DNA from: Acacia acuminata
Lineage: Eukaryota > Streptophyta > Magnoliopsida > Fabales > Fabaceae
Length of the DNA: 64,000 nt
Reading direction: 5' to 3'
NCBI GenBank assembly: GCA_019022655.1
Contig: JAFJYI010000089.1
Span: forward strand, 1,178,001-1,242,000
Numbering within the stretch: the first letter of the stretch is position 1; each line of letters begins with the position of its first letter. Both the position numbers and the translations under genes were made by a program. The notes under the pieces were generated by a model that was given only the letters and a program-made list of their open reading frames with translations, was not told where the DNA came from and made no database searches. Shown piece by piece: positions 1 through 12,075 of the stretch.

Positions 1-608
1 ACGTTAAGCTATAAGAACATTTAGAGTGAGATACTAGCACTATATTTTCTTAGGGCCCATTTGGATCAAAGAAAAGGTATGAATGGAAAGGAAAAGAATG
101 GAATGAAATAGAAAATATTTCGTCTCGATACGTTTGGTTCGCACTGGAGAAAAAAAGGGTTGATAGGGAAATTTTTGTTTGGTGGGAAGAAAATGAGATA
201 GGAAAATGGGACAAAAGACCATTTTGCCCTTATTATTATTATTATCCTTATTTTTCATTAATTTCTCCCACCCCAAATCTCACCAAATCCCAAATAGATC
301 ACATCCCCATCCCAAAATCCATTCCGAAGACACTCATCCCCACCCCAAAAACAGAGACTGGTGGCGCTCATCCCCAAATTTTCATAAACTATGAACAGTA
401 TTTCGTGATATCTTCTTTCAAAATAGAGGTCAATTTTCAGTGGCCATAAATCTTCGAATATAACTCCAAATTTAGAAAATGACCTATCCCTCTCTAAGTC
501 CTCTTTCCAATGCAAAAAGAATCAACTCGAAACTCATTGTATTCGACAATTATGATCCAATGAATGACAACTATTCCGAAAACAAAGTGAGAATATCAAA
601 ATACTGAA
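1..608. other. Gene-free left edge, degenerate repeat sequence
   Basis: No credible gene is seen on either strand. If UPF2 continues to the left, this stretch lies inside its intron 11. A motif built on CCCAAAAACAGAGACTGGTGG plus GCGCTCATCCCC occurs near 345-375 and recurs in diverged form at 1335-1445, which suggests that one older element was split by the repeat block between them. The short reading frames here have no recognisable domain. Confidence 0.5.
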
Positions 609-1150
609 AGTCAACTTTCAAGATCCATATCTCCTTCATTTGAATCTCTATCAACTTGCTCTCAGATTTTGTGAAACTCATTTTGAGCCTAGTTTCAAAT
701 AAAACAAGTTTCACCTCAATTGGACGTATATTATGGGAGATACATCCAAATAACCGAACCTATTCTGAAATGACACAAGAATTTCCATTGTCAACTTCCG
801 AAAGCCATATGTCTTTGTTCCAAGGTCCTTTGAGCTTCCTCTTGGTGTCTGTGTGACGCATTGGGAGTCTATTTTCATATGAAAAAGGTTTAACTTCATT
901 TGGACGTGTAGTTTGTGAGATACATCCAAATTACTGAACATATGTCTGATATGACTCGAGAATTCCACTATCAACTTCCAAAATTCATATCTCTTTCATC
1001 CGAGCTCCTTTGAGCTTGATTTTGGTGTCTATGTGACGCATTGGAAGTCTAGTTTCATATGAAATAAGTTTCACCTCAATCAGATCTATGGTTTGAGAGA
1101 TATGATCAAATAACTAAACCTTGTTCCTGTAAAACGTGAAACAAGGTCGA
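609..1150. repeat. Three diverged tandem copies of a ~175-bp unit
   Basis: Three successive blocks, beginning near 609, 795 and 970, repeat the same order of motifs: TCAACTTCC(G/A)AAA, then CATATCTCTTTCAT, then GACGCATTGG(G/A)AGTCTA, then TTTCATATGAAA, then TTTGAGAGATA. The units differ at many positions, so this is an old array. It resembles non-coding internal repeats of plant gypsy-type elements, but no coding domain is present to confirm a family. Confidence 0.6.
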
Positions 1151-1195
1151 ACAGAGGAGCTGGAAACGCGATTACCCTCGATTGCACAGTGTTCA

Positions 1196-1315
1196 CACTC
1201 GAGTGCGCAGTGCCACACTCGAGTGCTGAAAATTTGCACTCGAGTGTGCTGAAAAAAATTCACGTTTAAGGTGTAGCAAATCACTATAGCACTCGCTAAA
1301 GATCACACTCGAGTG
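1196..1315. repeat. Cluster of CACTCGAGTG palindromes
   Basis: The 10-bp perfect palindrome CACTCGAGTG occurs four times within 120 bp, at 1196-1205, 1216-1225, 1237-1246 and 1306-1315. The spacers are not copies of one another, so this is not a simple tandem array. The function is unknown. Confidence 0.75.
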
Positions 1316-1334
1316 ATCTAGACTAAATTGGCAG

Positions 1335-1445
1335 CCCAAAAACGGAGACCAGTAGCGCTTATCCCCTGCCCAAAACAGGAGACTGACAACGCTCATCCCC
1401 AGCCCAAAATAGGACATCAGGAACGCTCATCCCCACACCAATGTC
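1335..1445. repeat. Short ~33-bp tandem repeat, three copies
   Basis: Three copies of a CCCAAAA...GGA...GCTCATCCCC unit follow each other, and a further copy lies near 340-375. The repeat creates an apparent 185-residue open frame that shows no domain and is not called as a gene. Confidence 0.55.
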
Positions 1446-1949
1446 GTAAACCACCAACGCAGCAAAAATGTAGAGCTTCCTCTGCAAATTGTTTTTTGTT
1501 TTCACAAGAAAATCAATTGTTAAATCGACCATCACATCAGGGCATTTGGGACTTTGGGTTGCGATTTCCTTCAAGCGTTGGAAAATGGGTTCCTACCATT
1601 TTTTGTGGGAGCTCATTTTCATTCATCCGCCTGAAAATTGCCAGAGGCGGGAAAATGTTTCAGACAGAATATTTGATCCAAACGCTTGACACCAATAGGA
1701 AAATCCCCATTTTCCTATTTCATTGCACCATTTTCCACGATCCAATTGGGTCCTTAATAGATTTACCATTCCCTTTATTGTGCTCATCAGTTTCAGCACT
1801 TGCCAATATCATAATGATATTAGAACTTTATATAGAAACGGCCCAGATGAAAAAGGAAAGAACAAATGGTGGTAAAAAAAGATAAAAAGGTAACATGACT
1901 ACAACGAGGTATTCAGAGAATCCTAATTTTTGCTTGCAATGTTAATAGA

Positions 1950-2092
1950 GGGTGACCCGGTACACAAAGCTCCCATCAGGTAGGGTCCGTAGAAGGTCAC
2001 GCATAAGCCTTACCCTTGCAAGGGGAAAGGCTATTTCCAATATTTGAACCTGTGACCTCTAAATCACATGGTAGCAACCTATGCTAATATTC
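1950..2092 (-). mobile_element. SINE-like element with tRNA-derived head
   Basis: Read on the minus strand, the right end starts with a tRNA-like head that carries a B-box-like AGGTTCAAATA, preceded by a GTGACC/GGTCAC segment. The body contains GCCTTACCCTTGCAAGGGG and GGGTGACCCGGTACACAAAG. This order matches the widespread plant Au-type SINE family as I know it. The copy is diverged and no clear target duplication is visible. If UPF2 continues to the left, it lies in that gene's intron. Confidence 0.6.
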
Positions 2093-2895
2093 AAAATAAA
2101 TTTTAAACGACCAAAATTACTTGTTACAATCTAATATGCTTTTCTTTTTCATTTGCCAATAATTTACTAAATATACTGTGTAAATAACTATAATGGGCCA
2201 CTTATATTTGCCAAACAAAAACAAAGAAAAAACTTAAGATGAGCAACTTGTGAACAGTACAGCTCCCATTACTTTTAATATTTTGTATTGAAAGATGATT
2301 TTGAGGAAAAGGACACATTTTTTTAATCAACAGCACAGCAAAGGGGAATAGTTGTCATATGAAAAAGGAAGGAGGCAAATCTTGTGATTTCAGTAGCCAA
2401 ATCTTGTGATGAATCTTAAATTTGTCAAAGAGAAAGGGCAGGGGCAAGTATTGAACACTAGAGTCAAGAAACTCGTTCAAAGGAAAACGAATAATATATC
2501 GATGACCATTTCAGTTCAAAACCGGAGCTTATTGATGGCTTGGATAAATCATATTCATGTCCCTAAGACTAACAGTTTGAGCCCAGAGGTTTTATCCCCT
2601 AGTAATTTTTTTTGCCTTTTCTTATTTCAAGTTAGAGTAAAATAAAATAGTCACACCTTAATTATTGATAAATTAAATTGATATTTAATTAGATAATATT
2701 GTTATAAGTTATTTTCATTTATTTGCTTTATGACCCTATATCAGGAAACATACAAAATTCCATGTGATCATTAGAGGCAATTGGTTCTTACTGAAAACAT
2801 AAGATTGACTTCAAAATATAAATGCTTTAAAACATAATAGTTCAATTAAAAGTAATTACCATTTGTTTTTGTATTTCATTGATAGTTTATCATAC
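2093..2895. other. Gene-free; possible start of UPF2 intron 11
   Basis: The stretch begins right after the splice donor of UPF2 exon 11 (GTATGA at 2895-2890, minus strand). I searched both strands for the next UPF2 exon, which should encode the rest of the second MIF4G domain, and saw nothing. The small plus-strand frame at 2406-2645 has no recognisable domain. Confidence 0.5.
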
Positions 2896-5800
2896 CTTTA
2901 AACAACTGAAGACAAGGCCCGCTGGGGCAATTCTGAACTTGCAAAGTTCTCCAATGAACCGTATGTTCCTTATCTTTGTCTCAATGTTCATTTGGTCCTA
3001 CAAAGTAAGAAACCAGACAATGAAAACAAGTAAAATAGATACAAAAGTTTTCGCAGATTGGTCCTACTAATATTAAAAAATCATAATGCTAACCTTTTTA
3101 TTTATTAAGAAGTTGAATTCCTCCTCCAACATCTGCAACAGCATGGAGGAGACATCCTTCATACATGTTGACAGTGTAGCAACCATTCGGGAATAATATG
3201 GTAGAAGTTCCAGAGATGTCCTTGGTACATTGAACAATGCCCTAACAAGCCTTTTCCGATTTGACTTTGAATTTAGATAACAGAATTCCACCTGAAATTG
3301 GAATTAAAACACAGCCAATAGTAATTAATAGTGAGGGAAAAAATGACAACAAAATCTAAGAAATTATGGAATAATAGCACTCAACAAGAGATCCTTACAG
3401 TCAATTGATCAATAAGGTCTCGGCTTACACAACCTGGGAGCCTCTGCAACAAAGCATCCAAACTAGTCCCCTCAAGATTTCTAAGATTCTCCTTTTCATT
3501 TTCCCCCTTTTTGTCATTGTCTTTTTCTTTTCCCTTCTCTTTGTCCAAGTCTTTAGACTTTTCTTTATCATCGTTATCTTTCACTCTTTCAGCAGTTTCT
3601 AGCTCTGGAGACACACTGGACTCAGTGGAGATGTCTCCACTATCTTTGGTAACCAGTTGACCTTTGTCTGATTCAGGCACTGGCTCCTTGAAAAGCAAAA
3701 ATCTTGAAGTCAATGAATAGATGCAGTAACAAAAGATGCAATTTATGCCACTATGATAGGGAGATTATAGAAATAAGGTTTTGTGGGTGAGATGGGGTGT
3801 GTGTGAGAGAGAGTAAAGAGAAAGAGAAACTGGAATTACTGAACAATCCATGAGTTCAAAAAAATTAAGAAAATAAGCCTGATAATTACCCTTATTTACA
3901 AGTTATGCGTAATCCATCCTAATAAAATATCTAATTCAAATCCTTAAATATTAAATCCAAATTCAATCCTAATATCTCATAATATCTAATAGTAACCCTA
4001 ATTGGATACTATTTCATACTCCCTCCGGTCCTTATTATAAGGCACCAACTAACAAGTTTATTTGGTCCTTTTTATAAGGCACTTGCTTATTCCCAATGAG
4101 CATTAATTATTTCTTTCCATGTCTGCCAATAATTAATGAGGGTAGTGTGAGAGAGTAATAATTAATATAATATTGGAGTTTAGTGCAATTAGTAGGGGTA
4201 ATATTGGAAGTTACTTAAATTATAGGGTAACTTTATTGACTTTAACTGTTTTTATTGGTTTGTGAGAAAAGTTAGTTGGTGCCTTATAATAAGGACCGGA
4301 GGAAGTATATGGTAAAAATAAGCAAATGTGACATGTCACATGACTAGTGAAAGCTTTGCACATGTCCAGTTTACCAGTCAGCCCATATAAAGTAAAAGCA
4401 AGATATTAGAAAATTCAGCTTACATAATATTAAGATTCAACTGCTAGGATGGTCTTCATTGATAAGATCTACTCATATTGTTGGGTGAATAAAGGTTAAG
4501 AAATGTCACATTAACCAATTCCTGATCATATTGCACTGCAGTTGCTAGATAAAGCGGAATGGAACTAACACAAAATTCAGGGACCAAATTGAAACTTGAA
4601 AGGAATACAAACAGTAAAAAAGTATAAATAAAACCAGAACTTAAATTTTAACATCAAATCATTCCAGGTATATCAATTCTTTCTTTTAGTAATCGTAACT
4701 TCTACAAAAGAAATGATTTGCTCCTCAAACAACTTGAACAGCAAAAAACAAAAAGAAATGGAACATCAAACAATTGGGGGAAGGTAGATAGGACACCAGG
4801 TAAATGACATCAAACAATATGTCAATGTTGCAAAACAACCAGTATAGTTTCAAAACTTCATAAATAGCCATTCAGAAAGGGGAAAGACAAAAGATATAGG
4901 AACTGACGACACCTAGGTTTTAGCTTCCACTATGAGCAGAGAAATTATAATACAAAAGGCATGCAACCAGAACATAGGCCTGCAATGGGTCAATATAATT
5001 CAGAGATTTGGATCCTTACAGTTGGCTGGTCTTGAGTCTTTCCAGGTTGTTCATTGCTTTTTGGCTCAACTTCCCCCAATAACACAGCAGGAACAAATGC
5101 TCTGCAAAAAACGCCAAACTAAGTTTCTTCTGATATATAAAACAAAGATAGAACCAACTGAATAAAAATAAAACCGAACTTTGCCACAAACATTAGAACT
5201 AGAAAGAAAAGCTACCAAACAATATATAATCATTTTTTTCTTATCAAGTGAATAAAAGTTTAAATAAATACCTAAGATCAGGTAAAGATTCATAGAATGC
5301 TCTAGTGTCTTCATCATCCCATATGGCTTCAACAACAGAAGAATCTTTCCCGGCAGCAGAAGAAACAGCTTCCTCACCACTAGTAACCCTAGTTGTGTGA
5401 CCATCCTCTGGCATTACTGGAGGCTTCATGTCAAGAGATTCCGCTAATCTGCATCAAGGCAATCATGCAAGAGTTGACGGAAGAAAAGTAATGCAAAAAT
5501 ATTCTAAGATGTTATCTCATAGGGTGAGGAACATCATACGGCATGTTTGGGTAGCATAGCTTAAAGCTTTCATGCATTTATTTACTGCCAATCTTATGAA
5601 ATATTTGTAGATGCAGCCATTCATTTAAAGAAATTTGAGCAATTGACAATTACATGCAAATAGAAAAATGAAATTAGTTAAGCCGACAAAAGCAACTTAC
5701 GATGAGACATTACGATATAAATGGTCATATGATTTTCGAAGCTTTTCATATGCGGAGACATTCTCCTCACTAAGTTCCCCTTTTGCATTTAAGATCTTAG

Positions 5801-8800
5801 AATTTTCATGCTCCATTAGTCGAAGTGACTGTCAATAAATAAAAGCCATTAATAATCACAAGAACCATATTATTGCAACAAATATCTACCAAAGAGCAGG
5901 GCCTAGAGCACAAAATAAAGAACAAACCAAAGTTAAGAATTTACAGAGAAAGAGTCTTACTGCATGCTCAGATCGAAGCAGTTCTGCTGCAGCATCATAA
6001 AATGCATTAAATGCTTTTCGGAAAATTTTCTTCTGATCAGCTGTGATGTTCAGCCCCTTCAAAAACTGTGTCATCATCTCAGTACAGGATTATACAGGAC
6101 CGAGCAGTCATGGTAGAACAGTTCAAACAAGACAGTAATAATTAAAAATGATTAAAGATTTAGGGCAGGTTTGGTATGAAGAATGAAGGAAAACAAAAGA
6201 TAACAGAATGAAAAAAGTGATTTTGCAGATAAGAAATGTCTTTTATATCCCTAAAATATAAGTAAAAAACAGTTATTACTAAGTAATAATGTCTTAAGTA
6301 AAACAAATATTTTTATGCAAGGAAGAAAAGAACTCTATCCCCCCCACACCAACCAAACTCCCCATTAGAGTCATAGGAAACAACAAATGGAATTCTCAAT
6401 GGGGAGCAAAAGATGTACCTCTTCGTGAATTTCTTGTCCAGTAACAGGAAGTCCTAAAAATATCCTCCCTTGGCGAGCAAAGCTAGAAAGAAGAGTCAAA
6501 CTAGTTTGTGTAGAATCTATGTCTTTCAGCTGTTCTGCACTGGTAAGATCTTTTATTATGTTGATAAAAATACCACAATCTTCTATAACGCCAACAATAT
6601 AAAGTTCCAACAGAAGTTTCAGAGTGCTGCGCTTTTTCATTGCCTTCAAGTTTTTGTCTGCATCTGATTCATCCCCAGATTTCCCAGGGGAGAAAACTTT
6701 GAGAAGCCCTTGAATAAGGCTTGGTGTGAAGTCCTTGTATCTTTGGTGAAGCAAAGAGCAGATCTATTGGAAAAGTGATACAAGTCAGAAATGTCTCAGA
6801 AATCATGTCTTTAAAAACACAATTGCAACCAATAAATTTATAGCAAGATCTCAAAACTAAATGGGGGAAAAACCTGCATTCTAAATTATAGAAGGTAATG
6901 TATTCACATACTGTGTCTAAAAGCCAATTGCAATAAGAAACCAGAATTTTTATCTAACAAAAGCCCACAAAAGAGATGTTAGAGAAATTATAGAAATAAG
7001 GGAGAGAGAAGAGAGAGACACATGACAGAGGGACTGAGAAGAGAAATCTGTGATGCTCATTCATTCATCATAACAAGCATAGAGATACAATGGATAGTAT
7101 GCCTTATATAGGCAATATCTCTAGATCTACTAGCCCAACTAATTACCGTTGGTTATTAACAACTAACTAACTAACTACTACAACTAACTCCCTAATTAAC
7201 TAACTAATATATTTATTAACAGTTTACATATCAATACCCCCTTCCCAAAAACATCCTTGCCCTCAAGGATGTGAAACAACAAAAATACAAACTTTAAGAA
7301 CAAAAACTCAAAATTACAAAAATACAAATCCGAATCAATCAAAGACATCCCTTCGAGATCAGAATCCTTTGTAGGTAGCCTTCTCCGGTTAGCCGTTTCC
7401 CAAAAAAAAAAACACCATTGATTGATAGAGTTTCCTAGTTTCCTTCAACCGTTGTCCCATACCAACAATAAAAGGATTTTTTTTTTTCTCTTTCTTTCAG
7501 CTGTTGTCCCATACCAACAAGAAAAGAAATCTTTCTTTCTTTCTTTTTTCACTTTTTTTCTTCTTTTTTCTTTTTTTCTTTTAACACATAATCTCATTAG
7601 AGCGATTGAGTCTTTTCTCGGTTTGGGTATGAGTCCGTGTAGCTCGACGAGGTAGAGATAAGGAACCCAGAATTAATCGGACATGAGACCCAAAAACCCG
7701 ACGAACACAGACACAGAGCCCACAACGCGCAGAACTGACGACAAAAATGAGTTACCAGAAGCCGATGACACGAGCGATGCCTGAAACTAACGAAATCCGT
7801 CGAACACCCAAAGTTCAAAGTCTCAACGAGGTCAGAACAATGAAGTAGCGCCATACCCAGAACCAGTCAACAAGGTCAGAGGAGGAAAAAAAGAACCCAG
7901 AACCTGAATCCGATGGCAGACCAATTGCAGAATTCCCAAAATCTGATGCCACAAGTAATCAGAATTGAGCGGTGTTGTTCTGGTCATTCATGAATGAAGT
8001 TATTGGTTTTCTCAATTGTTTTTTATTAGTTCTTGCACCGATAAAGAGCCAAAATCCACGACGCAAACCGACGCTGCTATTTCTGAGTTACCAAGAGCCT
8101 TTCTTGGAATTCTTGTTCATGCAGGAGGCTATTTTTGAGTTTCTTGATAGTTTCTGGAATGCAGGACCCAGCCGTGAGAAGAGAAGAATGACTCAGGTCT
8201 GCTATACCAGATTACCAGAGATCGACAGAAGCATGCCAAAGATTGAGCAGCTCTGTTAGAGAAATTATAGAAATAAGGGAGAGAGACGAGAGAGACATGA
8301 CAAAGGGACTAAGAAGAGAAATCTGTGATGCTCATTCATTCAACATAACAAGCATAGAGATACAATGGATAGTTGTATGCCTTATATAGGCAATATCTCT
8401 AGATCTACTAGCCCAACCAACTTTGGTTATTAACAACTAACTAACTATCTTCCTAACTAACTAACTACTACAACTAACACCCTAATTAACTAACTAATAT
8501 ATTTATTAACAGTTTACATATCAAGAGAAATTGAAACAAGAGGAGTTTGATAGGCTTGACAAGTTTTGGAGCCAAGTATACAAAAGAAGGACCAAACCCA
8601 GTGGACCAGGCCCAATGTTAGAAGCATCCAGGGTACCAGGCACTAAAGCTGAAGGGCAATATGGGAATGAGAAAGCTGTTGATGCTCTGACAGTACCAGA
8701 GTAGTGGGAGTGCGTATAAGATGTGGGGAAGGAAAGGGAATAGGCAGGCAAGTAGACAGAGGTGAGGAGGGGTCCTGGTCTCTTGAAAACTAACAAGAGT

Positions 8801-11800
8801 GATACTGTTTTATTGCTTTCATTGTGACAGGGAGAGCTGATAGTAATTTCCGAGAGTGAGAGTTGTATTTCCTTCAAGTGTTCAATAGAACAGAGTTAGT
8901 TTCATCTTGCCATTGTTGTTACGTTTTGGAAATTTTCAAAGATAAAAAAAATATTCAGAACAGAGTTATATAAGAAAATATTCTGATTATTTTCAAAGAT
9001 GCTATGATGCCATGAAGATAATCAGAAGAGAAGAATTCTTGTATATTATTCAGAAAGGGAACGTTTACATTTATAAACAGAGAGAATCAGATTATTCAAG
9101 GAGATCCAGATTTGATACTATACATCCAGATTTGATACTATACAATCACTATATAATCAAGAAAGAATCTGAAATAATAATCCTAATTATCCGCTATAGT
9201 CTTGGATTTAATGTGGGATTTAATCAATCCCTATAGTCATGGGATTCAGCAAGCTAGATGACAGCTGAAGAAAACACATGAATACTTATCTGCCACTTCA
9301 AAGTTTAAATTTTGTACCATTGGAGGTTTTAGAATACTTATCATAGATTTGTGCAACAATCTAAACAAGGTACATGCAAAATTACTGTCCCTTAACATGT
9401 TAACTAGAATTAAACAAAGAACCTCCATTTTACTAGGAAATCATTTCTAATATGTACAAACAAGAAACCCAAACATGACTCAGTTAAAGCAATGCAGAAT
9501 ACCCAAAAGAAAATGATGAGAAGAAAGAAAAATGCAAAGCACCCACCTGAACTGCTGCCTGTATATCTGATGATCTAAGCTTAGCTTCGCATATAGCTGC
9601 CACAGCTTCACTGACAAATTTGCTTAAGTTGACACTTCGTAACTCATCCATCAGTGCTTCTCGCTGCTCTTCATTGATCTGCTTCAATTTCTTAATAACT
9701 GCAGTGTTGCGCTTGATGCTAGAATCCAGTGTCCTAAGAAATCCCGAGTCTATACATAAACACAGACTCAATTACTATGCATGAAACAAAAATTGTTGAA
9801 AATTTAACATGCATACAAGATAATGAACCAGACATGGATTCCTACGTTGCAAAAAGCTGTTTGAATAAAAGGAAGAAAGGATTTCATATTTTAAATTTTA
9901 ATTACCAACTTTCCACTCATAAAAAGAAAATTTGATATATAAAGCACAGGTAGTTCTATTCCCCAAGGCAACAAACGTCATAATCATCCATGTTTTCCAT
10001 CATCATACTACAAGAAGGCAATTCTATTCCCTAAGGAAAAGCTTTGTTTTCTAGAAGGGGGAGGAGTCTAAAGGTCACTTCTCGTACTAGAGGTAAACTC
10101 AATTTTGAAGAATTTAAATTTAATTACTGCCAATTGCAGCATAAAACAGAATAGTGTGTAAATATTTTCAATATGAGTGGTGGCAAAACTAACCAGGCCT
10201 TTCAGGATTCAAATTGCTTTGTCGTAAAGCCATTTTGGCCTCAATTGATTTTTTCATTTCATCAAGGCGGGCAGCAGCTTCCTGCATATCATGAAAAGAA
10301 TGAACTCAATTTAAGTCAGTTCATAGCAGAAGAAATATACCACCAAAGAATTTCACATAACAAAGTTTCACCATCCCGAGCAAAAAACATAATAGAATCA
10401 ACATATCTATGTTAGCTCTTGACCAGTTAACAAAGACGAGCTAGATTCTCTCCTGATCCTTGGAAAGAAAGAATCTAGTAGGGGAATGGTTTTAAAACTT
10501 TAGGCAGATCAATGAAAGTCCATGATCATTTTCATTGCCCGCCCCCCAAAAAATAAAAAATAAACCCCCAAACAACAGAAGTCCTTCCATTGATGCTAGT
10601 GCGGACAAAGCATAAGCCCACCAAACATTTTAAATCAACGACAGTTGGTCCAAGTGGCTTGACACTTGTTTTCCTCAAGCAAGGCCTCAAGTTTAAGTCA
10701 TATGTGGAGAAAATAGCCCTTGAGAGCGCTTTACATCTACATGGTTTGACCTAGCAAATCCAGATTACTTGGCGCCTAATTTGGCTTTTAGAAACCAATT
10801 GGCATTTGCTCATTTTGGTAAGGAAAAATGAGAAGCAAAAAGGATCAAACTCTACTGGCATCATCACTGAGACACTTCTACCTTATTAAGGACCACTACA
10901 TACCAAAAGCCTAAGTTCTTAAGTGATGACCCATGATTAATGATTTAATTCTGGAACTTTCTGACAATTTAAGAGGATTTTTTCTCATATTTAAATGGAA
11001 TTAAATGTGGAGCTTTTAATTGACAATTACAAACTCCCCAGCTACCAACTGATAGCAATTTCTGTTGTTATCCACACAACAGTCTTCCATCCACCAGGGC
11101 CCTGCTTTAATGTCACTGGACCTTTGCCTTCAAGCTCAACATCTTTGATCCACAATGGCCAATAGAGTCAAAGAATAAATTGAAAAATCAGCAGGGATAA
11201 GTGGTTTCACCAATAATAGATAGGTGAACCAAAACCAATTCATCTTTCTTTTGTAGTCACTACAAGTTTGATTAATGAATGAAAGGCCACCCTGAAAGTC
11301 ATTATCATGTAAGGCTTTGTAATGGGGATCAGGTCAATAGCATTAATCTACAACCCTTTCTCAAGTGTGAATCATGAATTTCAGGCAAAGAATTAGGTAT
11401 CTTTTTCATCGTCTCCTTAATTTATTCGTACACCTCACTGATTGACAATACCACGTTGCTACTGCATCAATTGTCCAACCATACTCTCCAAAATCTAATA
11501 GTGTTACATCCAAAGTTTTTGCTTCATACAGTTATCTAGGCCTTTCATTTAACATCTATTCTACATCCAAACTAACTTCCCTACTACTACTTACAAACAG
11601 TTTTCATTGGCCTCCACCTAAAACTCTTCCATTCACCCAGCCCCATTTTCAACTAGCTGGACCTTGGCCTTAACATCTTTGTTAATACTTTTTGCCCACG
11701 CAACAATCTACCCATCAGTGAGAGTTGCTCAAACCTCAAAACGTTGCATAATATTCACATTAAACTGTTCAATACTGTAGATAGATAGAGATTAAAAAAA

Positions 11801-12057
11801 GAGCGATAGACGTTGATACTATACTTCAACATAACAAATCTGAAATACCGCATTTTTAGCTTTCAAATTACCACCATAGAAAACTACGCAGTATTCTCAC
11901 TAATTGCTCAAGGGGCAAGAACAAGAACCCAAGAAATACCACATGTTCGATTGTCAGTTATCACTTTAAGGATAAATCATACAACCTCGTCATCTTTCTT
12001 GCTGTGACTTTCACCTCCACTGGGGAATTCATCCTCTTGCTGTGACTTCTCCTTCAT
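2896..12057 (-). CDS. UPF2: UPF2, nonsense-mediated decay factor (first 11 coding exons, 3' half not in window)
   Basis: UPF2 bridges UPF1 and UPF3 on mRNAs with premature stops and triggers their decay in the cytoplasm. Coding exons, in minus-strand order, are 12057-11986, 10281-10194, 9749-9547, 6763-6419, 6065-5961, 5828-5701, 5448-5272, 5101-5020, 3686-3399, 3291-3094 and 2997-2896. All have GT-AG borders and join in frame to 596 codons. The product closely resembles plant UPF2: an acidic N terminus, MIF4G domain 1 at about residues 60-290 (DSSIKRNTAVIKKLKQINEE; SSFARQGRIFLGLP), a charged Lys/Glu/Asp linker at about 420-470, then the start of MIF4G domain 2 (LPGCVSRDLIDQLT; NVPRTSLELLPYYSRMVATL). 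Plant UPF2 is about 1,180 residues, so half is missing. Either intron 11 is long and crosses the window edge, or the gene is truncated. No in-frame damage is seen, which favours a living gene. Confidence 0.93.
4019..4305. mobile_element. Stowaway MITE in a UPF2 intron
   Basis: The left end CTCCCTCCGGTCCTTATTAT and its near-perfect inverse at the right end (ATAATAAGGACCGGAGGAAG) form terminal inverted repeats of about 35 bp. They are flanked by TA on both sides (4017-4018 and 4306-4307). This is the signature of a Tc1/mariner-related Stowaway MITE. It has no coding capacity and lies between UPF2 exons 8 and 9. Confidence 0.9.
6163..6363. mobile_element. Possible PIF/Harbinger-type MITE in a UPF2 intron
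   Basis: GGGCAGGTTTGGT at the left and ACCAACCAAACTCCCC at the right are imperfect inverted ends. TTA stands just outside the left end and one base beyond the right end, as in a TTA target duplication. The ends match only partly, so the call is tentative. Confidence 0.35.
6977..7233 (-). repeat. 3' LTR of the non-autonomous element
   Basis: This is the direct-repeat copy next to the purine tract. It differs from the other LTR by several short indels in the AACTAACTAACTA stretch. Confidence 0.85.
8254..8523 (-). repeat. 5' LTR of the non-autonomous element
   Basis: This is the second direct-repeat copy, followed on the plus strand by the AGAGA target duplication. On the minus strand it runs from TGATATGTAAAC to CTCTAACA. 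Confidence 0.85.
8529..9240. other. Remainder of the UPF2 intron, possible older repeat fragment
   Basis: On the plus strand a frame of about 55 codons runs from 8530 to a stop near 8703, but it has no family I recognise. Near 9100-9145 a 20-bp unit (CATCCAGATTTGATACTATA) is duplicated in tandem. Nothing else is identified. Confidence 0.35.
10282..11985. other. UPF2 intron 1 (1.7 kb), nothing else identified
   Basis: This is the intron between coding exons 1 and 2. The splice sites are GAG/GTTGTATG on the 5' side and ATGCAG/GAAGC on the 3' side, minus strand. No transposon ends or RNA gene were seen inside. Confidence 0.6.
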
Positions 12058-12075
12058 CAGCACAAGCTCAATTAA

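Larger units (their letters stand above)
6977..8523 (-). mobile_element. Complete non-autonomous LTR retrotransposon in a UPF2 intron
   Basis: Two direct repeats of 257-270 bp (6977-7233 and 8254-8523) begin TGTTAGAGAAAT and end TTTACATATCA. The element is bracketed by the 5-bp duplication AGAGA (6972-6976 and 8524-8528). Next to the left LTR the minus strand reads a purine tract, GGGAAGGGGGTAT, preceded by a CCTTGAGGGCAAGG motif typical of the 3' end of gypsy pol. The element is therefore oriented on the minus strand, like UPF2. Only about 1 kb of interior remains, with no gag or pol domain, so it must have been moved by another element's proteins. No clear primer-binding site is visible. 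Confidence 0.88.

Noticed and set aside
60..1690. One large inverted-repeat transposon spanning the left edge
   Set aside because: Only about 15 bp (TTTGGATCAAA and its complement) match between the two ends and no target duplication was found.
1328..1885. 185-codon open frame on the plus strand
   Set aside because: It is produced by a short tandem repeat at its start, has no domain or splice structure, and does not resemble any protein family I know.
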